A stretch of 64,000 nt of DNA from Alphaproteobacteria bacterium (GTDB lineage: Bacteria > Pseudomonadota > Alphaproteobacteria > Micropepsales > Micropepsaceae): positions 44,334-108,333 of the forward strand of contig CANJJD010000008.1 in assembly GCA_947474645.1 (NCBI GenBank), given 5' to 3'. The stretch's first letter is position 1, and each line of letters opens with the position of its first letter. A program made the position numbers and the translations under genes. Below, one piece after another: positions 54,255-63,955 of the stretch. Under the pieces are notes generated by a model. The model was not told the DNA's origin, did not search any database, and was given only the letters and a program-made list of their open reading frames with translations.

Positions 54255-55844
54255 ATGCAGAACGACAATTCCAAGCCGGAATCCCTCTTTTCCCGCCTTC
54301 CCAAGCCGTCGCTGCGCCAGCGCCGCGCGATCGCCATGACCTCCGCCGCCGCCATCGTGGTGATCGGCCTGGGCGCCTTCGCGATCCTGCCGCCGGTGCG
54401 CGCCATCCAGACCGCCACCCCCACGCTGGTCGCCGCCAATGAAAGCGATGCGCGCGCCCCGCGCATGCTGGAAAACAGCGCCCCCTTCAGCTTCGCCGAT
54501 CTGGTGGAGCGGGTGAGCCCGGCGGTGGTGACCATCAAGTCGGAAACCACCACCACCGAAAGCGACAACGACCAGGAGAATATCCCGGCGCCGTTCCGCG
54601 ACCTGTTCAACCAGTTCGGCCAGGGCCAGCAGCGTCCGCAACAGCCGCACCGCGCCCTCAGCGCCGGTTCGGGCTTCATCATCGACAAGGCCGGCTATGT
54701 CGTCACCAACAACCATGTGGTGGACGCCAGCAAGAAGATCACCGTCACCCTGCCGGACAAGCGCGAATTCATCGCCAAGCTGGTGGGCACCGATCCGGTG
54801 ACCGATGTCGCCCTGCTCAAGATCACATCCGACCGTCCGCTGCCGAGCGTTGAGTTCGGCGATGACAAGCGGCTGCGCGTCGGCGACTGGGTGGTGGCGG
54901 TGGGCAATCCCTTCGGCCTCTCCAACTCGGTGACCGCCGGCATCGTCTCCTCGCTGGGCCGCAACAACATCGACTCCAGCCAGCAGTATACCAACTTCAT
55001 CCAGATCGACGCTCCCATCAACCGGGGCAATTCGGGCGGCCCGACCTTCGACCTGCGCGGCCAGGTGATCGGCATGAACTCGATGATCTTCTCGCCTTCG
55101 GGCGGCAGCGTCGGCATCGGCTTTGCCATTCCGGCCAGCCTGATCCATGACGTGATCGATCAGCTCAAGAGCAAGGGCAAGGTCAGCCGCGGCTATCTGG
55201 GCGTCAACATCCAGACCGTGACGCCGGACATCGCCACCTCGCTGGGCATCAAGGACAGCAAGGGCGCGATGGTCGCCGAAGTCGTTCCCAACGGACCCGC
55301 CGCCAAGGCCGGCTTCGAGCAGGGCGACATCGTCACCGCCATCAACGGCGTGGCGGTGGAAGACGCCACCGACCTGACCCGCAAGGTCGCCAGCGTGCCC
55401 ACCGGCCAGACCGCCACCTTCTCGGTGGTGCGCCAGGGCAAGCCGATGCAGGTCAAGGTCACCATCGCCACCCGTCCGGATTCGGTGCAACTGGCCTCCA
55501 ATGCGCCGGCCAAGGGCGGCGTGCTGGCGCCGTCCAGCGCCAACGCCGCAGGCCTGGGCCTGTCGTCGCTGACGCCGGAATCCAAGAAGACCTTCAACAT
55601 CGCTGAAACCGTGATGAGCGGTGCGGTGATCACCAAGGTCGATCCCGACAGCGACGCCGCCGAAAAGGGCCTCCAGCCCGGCGACGTGGTGCTGCGGGTC
55701 GGCAACCGCATCGTGCGCACCCCGACCGATTTCCAGACGGGCGTGGCGGAAGCCAAGAAGGGCGGCCGCGCCAGCGTGCTGCTGCTGGTGGCGCACAGCC
55801 AGGGTGGCACCGGTTTTGTCGCCATTGATATCGACAAGACATGA
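54255..55844 (+). CDS. degP: Do/DegP-type periplasmic serine protease
   Basis: 529 residues. A membrane anchor (MTSAAAIVVIGLGAFAIL near residue 28) and a trypsin-like domain with the triad H154 (NNHVVD), D184 (PVTDVALL) and S260 (RGNSGGP), followed by two PDZ domains (GYLGVNIQTV...; second near SGAVITKVDPDSDAAEKGLQPGDVV). AAGGAG precedes the ATG. Degrades or refolds damaged envelope proteins. The next two genes are a two-component system. Confidence 0.95.
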   Translation: MQNDNSKPESLFSRLPKPSLRQRRAIAMTSAAAIVVIGLGAFAILPPVRAIQTATPTLVAANESDARAPRMLENSAPFSFADLVERVSPAVVTIKSETTTTESDNDQENIPAPFRDLFNQFGQGQQRPQQPHRALSAGSGFIIDKAGYVVTNNHVVDASKKITVTLPDKREFIAKLVGTDPVTDVALLKITSDRPLPSVEFGDDKRLRVGDWVVAVGNPFGLSNSVTAGIVSSLGRNNIDSSQQYTNFIQIDAPINRGNSGGPTFDLRGQVIGMNSMIFSPSGGSVGIGFAIPASLIHDVIDQLKSKGKVSRGYLGVNIQTVTPDIATSLGIKDSKGAMVAEVVPNGPAAKAGFEQGDIVTAINGVAVEDATDLTRKVASVPTGQTATFSVVRQGKPMQVKVTIATRPDSVQLASNAPAKGGVLAPSSANAAGLGLSSLTPESKKTFNIAETVMSGAVITKVDPDSDAAEKGLQPGDVVLRVGNRIVRTPTDFQTGVAEAKKGGRASVLLLVAHSQGGTGFVAIDIDKT

Positions 55845-55850
55845 TGTTTC

Positions 55851-55880
55851 GGGCGCGGACCTAAAAAACCCGCGCCCTTT
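55851..55880 (+). terminator. terminator after degP
   Basis: 8-bp stem GGGCGCGG (55851-55858) with CCGCGCCC (55870-55877) and a TTTCATTTT tail. Some read-through into the regulator gene is possible. Confidence 0.75.
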
Positions 55881-55907
55881 CATTTTCACGCATGATCGGG
55901 AGAGTGA

Positions 55908-56582
55908 ATGCGTATTCTGGTGATTGAAGACGATCTGGAAGCCCAGCGTTACCTGGTGCAGGGGCTGAAGGAATCCGGTCATGTGGTGGACGAGGCGGCG
56001 GACGGCCAGACCGGCCTGAGCCTGGCCTTGTCGCGCCCCTATGACGTGGCCATCGTGGACCGCATGCTGCCCAAGCTGGACGGTCTGAAAGTGGTGGCCG
56101 AGATGCGCGAGCATGGCAACTCCACCCCCGTGCTGTTCCTGTCGGCTTTGTCGGAAGTGGACGATCGGGTGAAGGGCCTCAAGGCCGGCGGCGACGATTA
56201 TCTCACCAAGCCCTATGCCTTTGTCGAACTGCTGGCGCGGGTGGACGCGCTGATGCGCCGCCGTTCGCCGGTGGGCGTCAAGACGCGGCTGGATGTGGGC
56301 GACCTGGAGCTGGATCTGTTGTCGCGCGCCGCCAAGCGCAGCGGCACGGACATCGAACTGCAGCCGCGCGAATTCCGCCTGCTGGAATACCTGATGCGCC
56401 ATGCCGGGCAGGTGGTGACCCGTACCATGCTGCTGGAAAGCGTGTGGGAATATCACTTCGATCCCCAGACCAATGTGATCGATGTGCATATCAGCCGCCT
56501 TCGCGCCAAGATCGACAAGGGGTTCGAGGCTCCGCTGCTGCACACCGTGCGCGGCGCCGGCTACATGATCCGTGCGCACTAA
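55908..56582 (+). CDS. OmpR-family response regulator
   Basis: 224 residues: a receiver with the phosphoacceptor D51 (VDRMLPKLDG), acidic pair EDD near the start and switch lysine K101 (TKPYAF), then a winged-helix DNA-binding domain (ELQPREFRLLEYLMRHAGQVVTRTMLLESVWEYHFDPQTNVIDVHISRLRAKID). GGGAG lies before the ATG. It overlaps the kinase gene by 11 bases and probably controls envelope genes including degP. Confidence 0.94.
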   Translation: MRILVIEDDLEAQRYLVQGLKESGHVVDEAADGQTGLSLALSRPYDVAIVDRMLPKLDGLKVVAEMREHGNSTPVLFLSALSEVDDRVKGLKAGGDDYLTKPYAFVELLARVDALMRRRSPVGVKTRLDVGDLELDLLSRAAKRSGTDIELQPREFRLLEYLMRHAGQVVTRTMLLESVWEYHFDPQTNVIDVHISRLRAKIDKGFEAPLLHTVRGAGYMIRAH

Positions 56583-58017
56583 GCCCGGTCTTCTACAGAC
56601 CCAGGCTTTTCGCATCGTTCTTGTCTATGTGGTGCTGTTTGCCGTTTCGGTGACGGCGCTGCTGTTCTTCACTTATTGGAACACCCGCCGCACCCTGGAC
56701 GGGCAGGCCGACCGCATCATCGAGGCCGAGATCACCGGCCTGTCCGAGGAATATCAGCATTTCGCCCTGCCGGGCCTGGTGGAGACGGTGCGCGCGCGCA
56801 CGCCCCATGCCGGGCAGGCGCTCTATCTGCTGGTGGACAACCTGCATCACTATGTTGCGGGCAACCTGGATTCCTGGCCGCAGATCACTGCGGTGCCCGG
56901 CGAGATGATCGAGTTCGACTATGAGCGCCCGATCAACGGCCGGCAGGAAGCGCGCCGCGCCCGCGGCCGGGTGATCCTCGTGCCGGGCAATTACTACCTG
57001 CTGGTCGCCCAGGACGTACATGACCGCTATCTGACCGAGCGCATGTTCACCACCACCTTGCCCTGGACGGTGCTGCTGATCCTGGTGCTGGGCGCGGCCG
57101 GCGGCGGATTGATGAGCCGCAACATGCTGCGGCGGCTGGACACCATCAACCGCACGAGCGGAGAGATCATCGCCGGCGACCTGACGCGGCGGGTGCCGCT
57201 GACCGGTTCGGGAGACGAGTTCGACGCCCTGGCGGAAAATCTCAACCGCATGCTGGACCGCATCGAGCGGCTGATGAAGGGCATGCGCGAGGTCACTGAC
57301 AGCGTGGCGCATGACTTGCGCACACCGCTGAACCGCTTGCGCAACCGGCTGGAGGAAGCGGCGGCGCGGCTGAACGCCAGCGGCGCCCAGAAAAGCGAAA
57401 TGCTGGCCGGCGAGATTGAGCGCGCCATCGCCGAGACCGACCAGTTGATCGCCACCTTCAACGCCCTGTTGCTGATCGCGGAGACCGATGCGGGCACCAC
57501 CCGCGCCGCCATGTCGCCGCTGGACTTAGGGGAGCTCGCCGCCGACGTGGCCGAGCTGTATGAGCCGCTGGCGGAGGAAAAGCAGATTTCGCTGGCGGTG
57601 CTGCCCGGCCCCGCCGCTGGTGTCGAAGGCAATCGCAGCCTGATCGCCCAGGCGCTGGCCAATCTGGTGGACAATGCCATCAAATACACGCCCGCCGGCG
57701 GCCAGGTGCGCATCCGCACCGCCGTCACCGAAGCGGGTGTGGACCTGTCGGTGGCCGACACCGGCCCGGGCATTCCCGAAAGTGACCGGCCGCGGGTGAC
57801 CGAGCGCTTTGTGCGCCTGGAAGCCAGCCGCAATTCGCCCGGCACGGGGCTGGGCCTGTCGCTGGTGGCGGCGGTGGCGCATTACCACAATGCCGCGCTG
57901 GTGCTGGAGGACAATGTCTCCAGTGGGGTGCCCGCCGGGCTGAAGGCAGTGCTGCATTTCCCCAAGACAGCCATGCGCGCCGTGCCCGGTGCGCCGCTCA
58001 AAAGCGCCGCGGAATAA
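56572..58017 (+). CDS. membrane sensor histidine kinase, partner of the OmpR-type regulator
   Basis: 481 residues from a GTG start inside the regulator gene's end. Two transmembrane helices (IVLVYVVLFAVSVTALLFF and TVLLILVLGAAGGGLM) frame a periplasmic domain of about 150 residues. HAMP, H-box DSVAHDLRTPLNRLRNRLEEA, N-box LVDNAIKYTPAGG and G-boxes (DTGPGIPESD, GTGLGLSLV) follow. Forms a two-component pair with the preceding gene. Confidence 0.93.
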   Translation: MRTKPGLLQTQAFRIVLVYVVLFAVSVTALLFFTYWNTRRTLDGQADRIIEAEITGLSEEYQHFALPGLVETVRARTPHAGQALYLLVDNLHHYVAGNLDSWPQITAVPGEMIEFDYERPINGRQEARRARGRVILVPGNYYLLVAQDVHDRYLTERMFTTTLPWTVLLILVLGAAGGGLMSRNMLRRLDTINRTSGEIIAGDLTRRVPLTGSGDEFDALAENLNRMLDRIERLMKGMREVTDSVAHDLRTPLNRLRNRLEEAAARLNASGAQKSEMLAGEIERAIAETDQLIATFNALLLIAETDAGTTRAAMSPLDLGELAADVAELYEPLAEEKQISLAVLPGPAAGVEGNRSLIAQALANLVDNAIKYTPAGGQVRIRTAVTEAGVDLSVADTGPGIPESDRPRVTERFVRLEASRNSPGTGLGLSLVAAVAHYHNAALVLEDNVSSGVPAGLKAVLHFPKTAMRAVPGAPLKSAAE

Positions 58018-58041
58018 GCCCGGAACAGGCTATAAGACGGG

Positions 58042-60894
58042 ATGCTTCGCGTCCCACCCCCGCCATTCGATCCAGCCCGCGCCCAACGTGTGAAAGAGAC
58101 CCTGTCCGAACAGGGTTTCGCCAGCGCCGAACCGCTGCTGGACGCGGTGTTCGGCAACAGTCCTTTTCTCGGGCGCCTGGCCCAACGTGAAATAGGCGCG
58201 CTGGGGGAATATTTCGCCGCCGGGCCACACACCGTTCTGAACGCCGCCATCCTGTTGGCGCAGGGCGCAAGCCACGCCGACAATGAAGCGGCAGCGATGA
58301 AGGCGCTGCGCACCGCCAAGCGCCGCGCCGCGCTGGCCATCGCCATGGCGGACATTGCCGGCGCCTGGGACGTGAACAGGGTGACGGCGGAGCTGACCCG
58401 CTTTGCCGATGCTTGTGTCGGCGGCGCCTTGCGGTTTCTGCTGCGCGCTCAAGCTACGCAAGGCGGCGTGCCGGAGGTGGCGGAAGAAGCCTGCGGCCTC
58501 ACCGTGCTGGCGATGGGCAAGTACGGCGCCTTCGAGCTGAACTATTCCAGCGATATTGACCTGGTGGTTTTTTATGACGCCGAGAAATTTCCCTTCGCCA
58601 AGCGCGGCGATCCGCGCGGCGCGGCGGTGGATATCGTGCGCGGGCTGGTGAAGCTGTTGTCGGAAATCACCAGCGACGGTTACGTCTTCCGGGTGGATCT
58701 GCGTCTGCGCCCCGATGCCGGCGCCACGCAAGTGGCCATCTCCACCGACGCGGCCTTGGACTACTACGAAGCCATGGGCCAGAACTGGGAGCGCGCCGCC
58801 ATGATCAAGGCGCGCGCCTGCGCCGGTGATCCGGAAACCGGCGCGCAATTCCTGGCCGGTCTCAAGCCCTTCATCTGGCGGCGCTACCTGGATTTTGCCG
58901 CCATCGAGGACATCCAGTCCATCAAGCGCCAGATTCACGCCCATGTCGGGCATGGCGAGATCGCCGTGGCCGGCCACAACATCAAGTTGGGGCGCGGCGG
59001 CATCCGCGAGATCGAGTTCTTCGCCCAGACCCAGCAATTGATCCTGGGCGGGCGCCATCCCGGCCTGCGGGTGCAATCCACGCAAGGCGCGCTGGATGCG
59101 CTGGTGGGCGAGGGGCGGGTGGAAGCGCAGGTCGGCGATGAGCTCAAGCGCGACTATCTCTACCTGCGCACGCTGGAGCACCGGCTGCAGATGGTGGAGG
59201 ACCAGCAGACCCATTCGGTGCCCACAAGCGAAGAGGGCGTCGCCCATATCGCCTGCTTCATGGGCCATGACAGTGCGGCAGATTTCGCCGCCGAGCTGAC
59301 GCGGGTGCTGGAGAATGTGCAGCGCCATTATGCCCGGTTGTTTGAAAGCGAGCCGGACCTGGTTTCAGCGGAAGGCAATCTGGTTTTCACGGGAGTGGAG
59401 GAAGATCCGGGAACGCTCGCCACCCTGACGGCGATGGGTTTTCATGACGCCCCGCACATCTCGGCCGCCATTCGCGGCTGGCATCATGGCCGCATCCGCG
59501 CCATGCGCGGCCAGCGGGCACGCGAGCTGCTGACCAAGCTGGTCCCCGCCATCCTCAAGGCGCTGGCGGGGGGGGCTGATCCCGATTTCGCCTTCACCCA
59601 GTTCGACCTTTTCCTGTCCAGCCTGCCGTCGGGGGTGCAGCTTTTTTCGCTGTTCCTGGCGCGGCCGCAATTCCTGGACCTGCTGGCCCGCATCGTGGGC
59701 GCCACGCCGCGGCTGGCCAATTACCTGGCGCGCAATCCCGCCATCATGGATGCGCTGCTGGACTCCGAATATCTCAGCCGGTTGCCGTCGCGCGCCGAGC
59801 TGGATGCCGGCTTCGCGCGGGTGGTCACCGGCAGCTATGAAGAGCAGTTGGACGCGGCGCGGCGTTTCACCCGCGAAGCGATCTTCCGTGTGGGCGTGCA
59901 GATCGTCGAAGGCGTAGCCCAGGCTGAAGCCGCCGGTCCCGCCCTGGCTGACATCGCCGAAAGCGTTATTGCCGGCCTGTTGCCACGGGTCGAAGGCGAA
60001 CTGGCAGCCACGGCCGGACATATTCCTGGAGCGGGCTTTACCGTGGTCGCTATGGGCAAGCTGGGCGGCCGGGAAATGACTGCCAGCTCCGACCTTGACC
60101 TGGTGTTCGTTTATGACGTGCCGGAGGGGGTGGAGGCTTCGGACGGCCCCAAGCCCTTGTCACCCACCTTGTACTTCGCCCGGCTGGCCCAGCGCCTGAT
60201 CGCGGCTCTGACCACCGCCACAGCGGCGGGCACTTTATACGAAGTGGACATGCGTCTGCGGCCAACCGGCAACAAGGGCCCGGTCGCGGTCAGCCTGAAG
60301 AGTTTTGCCGAATATCACGCCAGTGAAAGCTGGACCTGGGAACATATGGCGCTGACCCGCGCGCGTCTGGTGGCGGGGCCTCGCGGGCTGCAGGCCAAGG
60401 TGGCCGAGGAAATCCGCCGCCGCCTGATCGAGCCGCGCCCGCCCGCCGCCATTATCGCCGATGCGCGCGACATGCGGGCGCGCATGGCGGAGACCTTCCC
60501 GGGTACCAATCCGTGGGACCTGAAATACGCCCCCGGCGGGTTGGTGGATATCGAGTTCATCGCCCAGACCCTGCAGTTGGTGCATGCCCCGGCCCAGCCG
60601 GAAATCCTCAACACCAACACGGTGGCGGCACTCTATAATTTGAAGGCGGCGGGATTCCTGGCGGCGACCGATGCCGATACCCTGATCGAGTCGGCGGGGC
60701 TGCAGCATGCCCTGACGCAAGTGTTGCGCATCGCCCTCAGCGAAACCCTGAAAGTGGAAGAGGCGACGCCGGGCCTGAAGGCGCTGCTGATACGGGCGGC
60801 AGGTTGGAGTGATTTCGCGCAAGTTCAGGCGCGCCTGGGCGACTTGCAGGCCCGCACCCACGATATTTTCAGCCGGCTGTTGGCAGACCAATAA
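58042..60894 (+). CDS. glnE: glutamine synthetase adenylyltransferase/deadenylylase
   Basis: 950 residues. Two nucleotidyltransferase domains: the first with YSSDIDLVVFYD, the second with SSDLDLVFVYD, separated by a regulatory linker. Adds AMP to glutamine synthetase when nitrogen is rich and removes it when poor, under control of PII. Overlaps the convergent potA gene by 26 bases. GlnD is at the other end of the window. Confidence 0.96.
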   Translation: MLRVPPPPFDPARAQRVKETLSEQGFASAEPLLDAVFGNSPFLGRLAQREIGALGEYFAAGPHTVLNAAILLAQGASHADNEAAAMKALRTAKRRAALAIAMADIAGAWDVNRVTAELTRFADACVGGALRFLLRAQATQGGVPEVAEEACGLTVLAMGKYGAFELNYSSDIDLVVFYDAEKFPFAKRGDPRGAAVDIVRGLVKLLSEITSDGYVFRVDLRLRPDAGATQVAISTDAALDYYEAMGQNWERAAMIKARACAGDPETGAQFLAGLKPFIWRRYLDFAAIEDIQSIKRQIHAHVGHGEIAVAGHNIKLGRGGIREIEFFAQTQQLILGGRHPGLRVQSTQGALDALVGEGRVEAQVGDELKRDYLYLRTLEHRLQMVEDQQTHSVPTSEEGVAHIACFMGHDSAADFAAELTRVLENVQRHYARLFESEPDLVSAEGNLVFTGVEEDPGTLATLTAMGFHDAPHISAAIRGWHHGRIRAMRGQRARELLTKLVPAILKALAGGADPDFAFTQFDLFLSSLPSGVQLFSLFLARPQFLDLLARIVGATPRLANYLARNPAIMDALLDSEYLSRLPSRAELDAGFARVVTGSYEEQLDAARRFTREAIFRVGVQIVEGVAQAEAAGPALADIAESVIAGLLPRVEGELAATAGHIPGAGFTVVAMGKLGGREMTASSDLDLVFVYDVPEGVEASDGPKPLSPTLYFARLAQRLIAALTTATAAGTLYEVDMRLRPTGNKGPVAVSLKSFAEYHASESWTWEHMALTRARLVAGPRGLQAKVAEEIRRRLIEPRPPAAIIADARDMRARMAETFPGTNPWDLKYAPGGLVDIEFIAQTLQLVHAPAQPEILNTNTVAALYNLKAAGFLAATDADTLIESAGLQHALTQVLRIALSETLKVEEATPGLKALLIRAAGWSDFAQVQARLGDLQARTHDIFSRLLADQ

Positions 60895-61921
60895 GACGAT
60901 CCGGCGAGAAGGCCAGATGCACCGGCCCTTGCGGCGGGGCGCCGCCGCTGACGAATACCGGCTCGCTGCGGCCGGCAATCTTCACATGAAAATGGCTGCG
61001 TGCGCCCAGGAAGGTCGCCGCCGCGATCTCACCCACCACGCCGGCATCGGCGAAGCGTACATGCTCGGGGCGGATGGCCAGCAGGATGTGATCGCCGGGC
61101 TTGAGGCCGGGCGCCAGGTTGGCGGCGGGCAGGGTGAGGATGCCCAGCAGGCCGGCATTGACGGTTGCGCTGGCGCCGGCGATCTCGCGCAAGGTGGCAT
61201 GGAAGAAATTGATCTCGCCGATAAAGTCGGCGACTTCGCGGCAGTTGGGCCGCTCATACAAACTGCGCGGATCGGCCACCTGCAGGATGTGGCCCTGATG
61301 CATCACCGCCACTCGGTCGGACAGGGACAGGGCTTCTTCCTGGTCGTGGGTCACCAGCAGGAAGGTGATGCCGACCTTGCGCTGGATGGCGCGGAGCTCC
61401 ACCTGCATCGCCTCGCGCAGGCGCTTGTCCAATGCGCCCAGTGGCTCGTCCAGCAGCAGGATCTTGGGCTCACGCATCAGGGCGCGGGCCAGGGCGACGC
61501 GCTGACGCTGGCCGCCCGACAGTTGGTCGGCGCCGCGCTTGCCCAGCCCTTCCAGCCGCACGGTGGCCAGCATGGCTTCGACCTTGGCGCGCAGCGCATC
61601 CTTGGGCAGCTTCAGCTTGCGCAAGCCATAGGCGATATTGTCGAACACATTCAGGTGCGGAAAGATCGCATAGGACTGGAACACCATGTTGGTGGGCCGC
61701 AGGTGAGGCGGCACCATGGTCATGTCTTCGCCGTCAATGCGGATGGCACCGCTGTCCGGCGTCTCGAAACCCGCGATCATGCGCAACAAGGTGGTCTTGC
61801 CGCAGCCCGAGGCTCCCAGCAGGGCGAAGAACTCGCCGCGCGCCACATCCAGGCTGACGTCATTCACCACCGGCGGACCGCCGAAGCTTTTGCTCACATT
61901 GGTGATCGTCAAAAAATTCAT
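60869..61921 (-). CDS. potA: polyamine-type ABC transporter ATP-binding protein
   Basis: About 350 residues. Walker A GASGCGKTT, signature LSGGQRQRVALARAL and Walker B LLLDEPLGALD. The C-terminal TOBE-like region (HILLAIRPEHVRFAD...) places it in the PotA/iron-type group. I chose the ATG at 61921 over the GTG at 61939. Together with potC and potB it forms a tightly overlapping operon. Confidence 0.9.
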   Translation of the reverse strand: MNFLTITNVSKSFGGPPVVNDVSLDVARGEFFALLGASGCGKTTLLRMIAGFETPDSGAIRIDGEDMTMVPPHLRPTNMVFQSYAIFPHLNVFDNIAYGLRKLKLPKDALRAKVEAMLATVRLEGLGKRGADQLSGGQRQRVALARALMREPKILLLDEPLGALDKRLREAMQVELRAIQRKVGITFLLVTHDQEEALSLSDRVAVMHQGHILQVADPRSLYERPNCREVADFIGEINFFHATLREIAGASATVNAGLLGILTLPAANLAPGLKPGDHILLAIRPEHVRFADAGVVGEIAAATFLGARSHFHVKIAGRSEPVFVSGGAPPQGPVHLAFSPDRLIGLPTAG

Positions 61922-61931
61922 GGCAGAAAAC

Positions 61932-62723
61932 TCATGCACCCACCATCGGCTTTTTCACCCCCAGATTGCGGACATATTCGGCCAGCACCACCAGCGCCAC
62001 CGATGCGCCCAGGATGATGGCGCCCAGCGCCAGCACCATCGGCAACCGGCCGGGAAAGCGAAGCTGGCCCCAGATATAGATGGGCAAGGTCGCTTCGGTG
62101 CCCGACAGGAAATAGGCCACCAGGAATTCATCGAACGAGGTGATGAAGGTCAGCAGCAGGCTGGCGGCGATGCCCGGCAGCATCAGGGGGAAGGTGACGC
62201 GCCAGAAGGTCATCCAGCCATCCTCGCCCAGATCGGCGCTGGCTTCCTCCAGGTTTTTGTCAAAGCCTTCAAAGCGGGCGATCAGCACGATCAGCGCAAA
62301 AGGCACGCAGACCAGCAGATGCCCCAGCACCACCCCCGCCAGCGACAGCGGCAATCCCACCGCGCCCAGCAGCATCAGCAGCGACAGGCCCAGCACAATG
62401 TCGGGAATGAACAGAGGCAGGGAGATAAAGCCCAGCGCGGCGCCTGTGCCGCGCAACCGGTAGCGCGTCACCGCGCGGGCGGCCGTCAACCCCAGCAGGG
62501 TGGAAAGCAAAGCCGTGACGACGCCGACCTTCAGGCTGTTGCCCAGGGCGTGCTGCAGGGCGCTGTCGGCCAGAAGGCCGGCATACCAGCGGGTGGTGAA
62601 GCCCGACAGGGGAAAGGCGATGAACTGGGAATCGTTGAAGGAGAACACGGGCAGCACCAGCACCGGCACATACAGAAAGGCCAGATAGGCGAAGGCATAA
62701 AGCAGCAGCGTTTTGTTTTTCAT
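61932..62723 (-). CDS. potC: polyamine-type ABC transporter permease (PotC-like)
   Basis: 263 residues with six transmembrane helices and the EAA loop (EEASADLGEDGWMTFWRVTFPLMLPGI). The start MKNKTLLLYAFAYLAFLYVPVLVLPVFSFNDS is typical of PotC. Overlaps potB by 4 bases. Confidence 0.9.
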   Translation of the reverse strand: MKNKTLLLYAFAYLAFLYVPVLVLPVFSFNDSQFIAFPLSGFTTRWYAGLLADSALQHALGNSLKVGVVTALLSTLLGLTAARAVTRYRLRGTGAALGFISLPLFIPDIVLGLSLLMLLGAVGLPLSLAGVVLGHLLVCVPFALIVLIARFEGFDKNLEEASADLGEDGWMTFWRVTFPLMLPGIAASLLLTFITSFDEFLVAYFLSGTEATLPIYIWGQLRFPGRLPMVLALGAIILGASVALVVLAEYVRNLGVKKPMVGA

Positions 62724-63583
62724 CGCGCCGCTTTCGCCGCGGCGCGGGCCGATGCCACCACCAGGCCGGCGATCACCGCCACCACGGCCATGCTGACCAG
62801 CGACAGGGCCGCGCCCAACGGCCAGTTGCCGGCGGCGTTGAACTGCACCTCGATCAGGTTGGCGATCATGGTGCCCTTGGGTCCGCCCACCAGCGCCGGG
62901 GTGACGAAGTCGCCTGTGGTGGGCACGAAGATCAGGATGGCGGCGCCGATCACGCCGGGCATGGAGAGCGGCAGGGTGATGCGCAGGAAACGGCGCAACG
63001 GCCCGTCACCCAGGTCGGCGGCGGCTTCCAGCAGCGAACGGTCGATTTTCTCCAGGCTGACATAGATGGGCAGGATGGCGAAGGCCGCCCAGGCATGGGC
63101 CAAGGTCACCACCACGGCGAAGGGATTGTAGAGCAGCACACTCAGCGGCTGGTCGATCAGGTGCAGACCCATCAGCCCGGAATTGATCACCCCGCCATAG
63201 CCCAGGATGATCTTCCAGGCGAAGACGCGCAGCAGGTAGGAGGTCCAGAACGGAATGGTCAGCGCCACCAGCCAAACGAATTTGTGCCGGGCATGGAAGG
63301 CGACGAAATAGGCCATCGGATAGGCCAGCGCCACGGTCACCAGGGTCACAATCCCGGAGATCGCCACTGACCGCGCCAGGAGCTGCCGGTAGCTGGCGCG
63401 TCCCAGCACCGCGTCATACTGGTCCAGGCTCCAGCCGCCCGCGAAACTGATCCCGCTCTGGGTCTTCAGGCTGGTCAGGGCCATCAGCAGCAAAGGCGCG
63501 GCCAGGGCCAGGCCCATCACCACCAGGGTGGGGGCCAGCAGGCCATAGCCTTCGCCTCCCGCCTGTTGCCCTTTCTGTGCCAC
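62720..63583 (-). CDS. potB: polyamine-type ABC transporter permease (PotB-like)
   Basis: 287 residues from a GTG at 63583 that has GGGGGCG upstream. Six helices and an EAA loop (LLEAAADLGDGPLRRFLRITLPLSMPGV). The first gene of the unit. The binding protein (PotD/PotF) that normally completes this importer is not in the window. Confidence 0.88.
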   Translation of the reverse strand: MAQKGQQAGGEGYGLLAPTLVVMGLALAAPLLLMALTSLKTQSGISFAGGWSLDQYDAVLGRASYRQLLARSVAISGIVTLVTVALAYPMAYFVAFHARHKFVWLVALTIPFWTSYLLRVFAWKIILGYGGVINSGLMGLHLIDQPLSVLLYNPFAVVVTLAHAWAAFAILPIYVSLEKIDRSLLEAAADLGDGPLRRFLRITLPLSMPGVIGAAILIFVPTTGDFVTPALVGGPKGTMIANLIEVQFNAAGNWPLGAALSLVSMAVVAVIAGLVVASARAAAKAAR

Positions 63584-63700
63584 ATCGCCCCCTTTTGCCC
63601 CCCGATTGTCGGGAAAGTGGGGGCGTCCGTGCAACCCAAACCTAAGGATTTGCTGCTTGAATCCCCGAGGAGGGTGGGCCATAACCCGCCCTCTTGGAGT

Positions 63701-63775
63701 GCGGGCGTAGCTCAGGGGTAGAGCATAACCTTGCCAAGGTTAGGGTCGACGGTTCGAATCCGTTCGCCCGCTCCA
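63701..63775 (+). tRNA. tRNA-Gly (GCC anticodon)
   Basis: Acceptor arms GCGGGCG (63701-63707) and CGCCCGC (63765-63771) pair fully; the discriminator T and a coded CCA follow. The anticodon loop TTGCCAA gives GCC, and the T-loop GGTTCGAATCC is standard. A hairpin at 63792-63810 follows. Confidence 0.97.
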
Positions 63776-63791
63776 AGTCTCTAAGTAAAAT

Positions 63792-63814
63792 CAATGGTTT
63801 AGCGCCATTGGCTT
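63792..63814 (+). terminator. probable terminator of tRNA-Gly
   Basis: CAATGG (63792-63797) pairs with CCATTG (63805-63810), followed by GCTTTATTT. A further TAAACGG/CCGTTTA palindrome lies at 63850-63869. Confidence 0.5.
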
Positions 63815-63955
63815 TATTTAATTTCCCCAAAAAGGTAATATACGGATCGTAAACGGATTTTCCCGTTTAGGGGGCGTCTATGCCAATAGATCTAGTGGGT
63901 ATCCACTTCGTCTACTCTCAATTGAATAACTGTCTTTAACTAAGGGAGAGCTCAA

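Noticed and set aside
54231..56615. A 794-codon open frame on the minus strand
   Set aside because: Antisense shadow of degP and the response regulator, with low-complexity His/Gly/Arg-rich translation.
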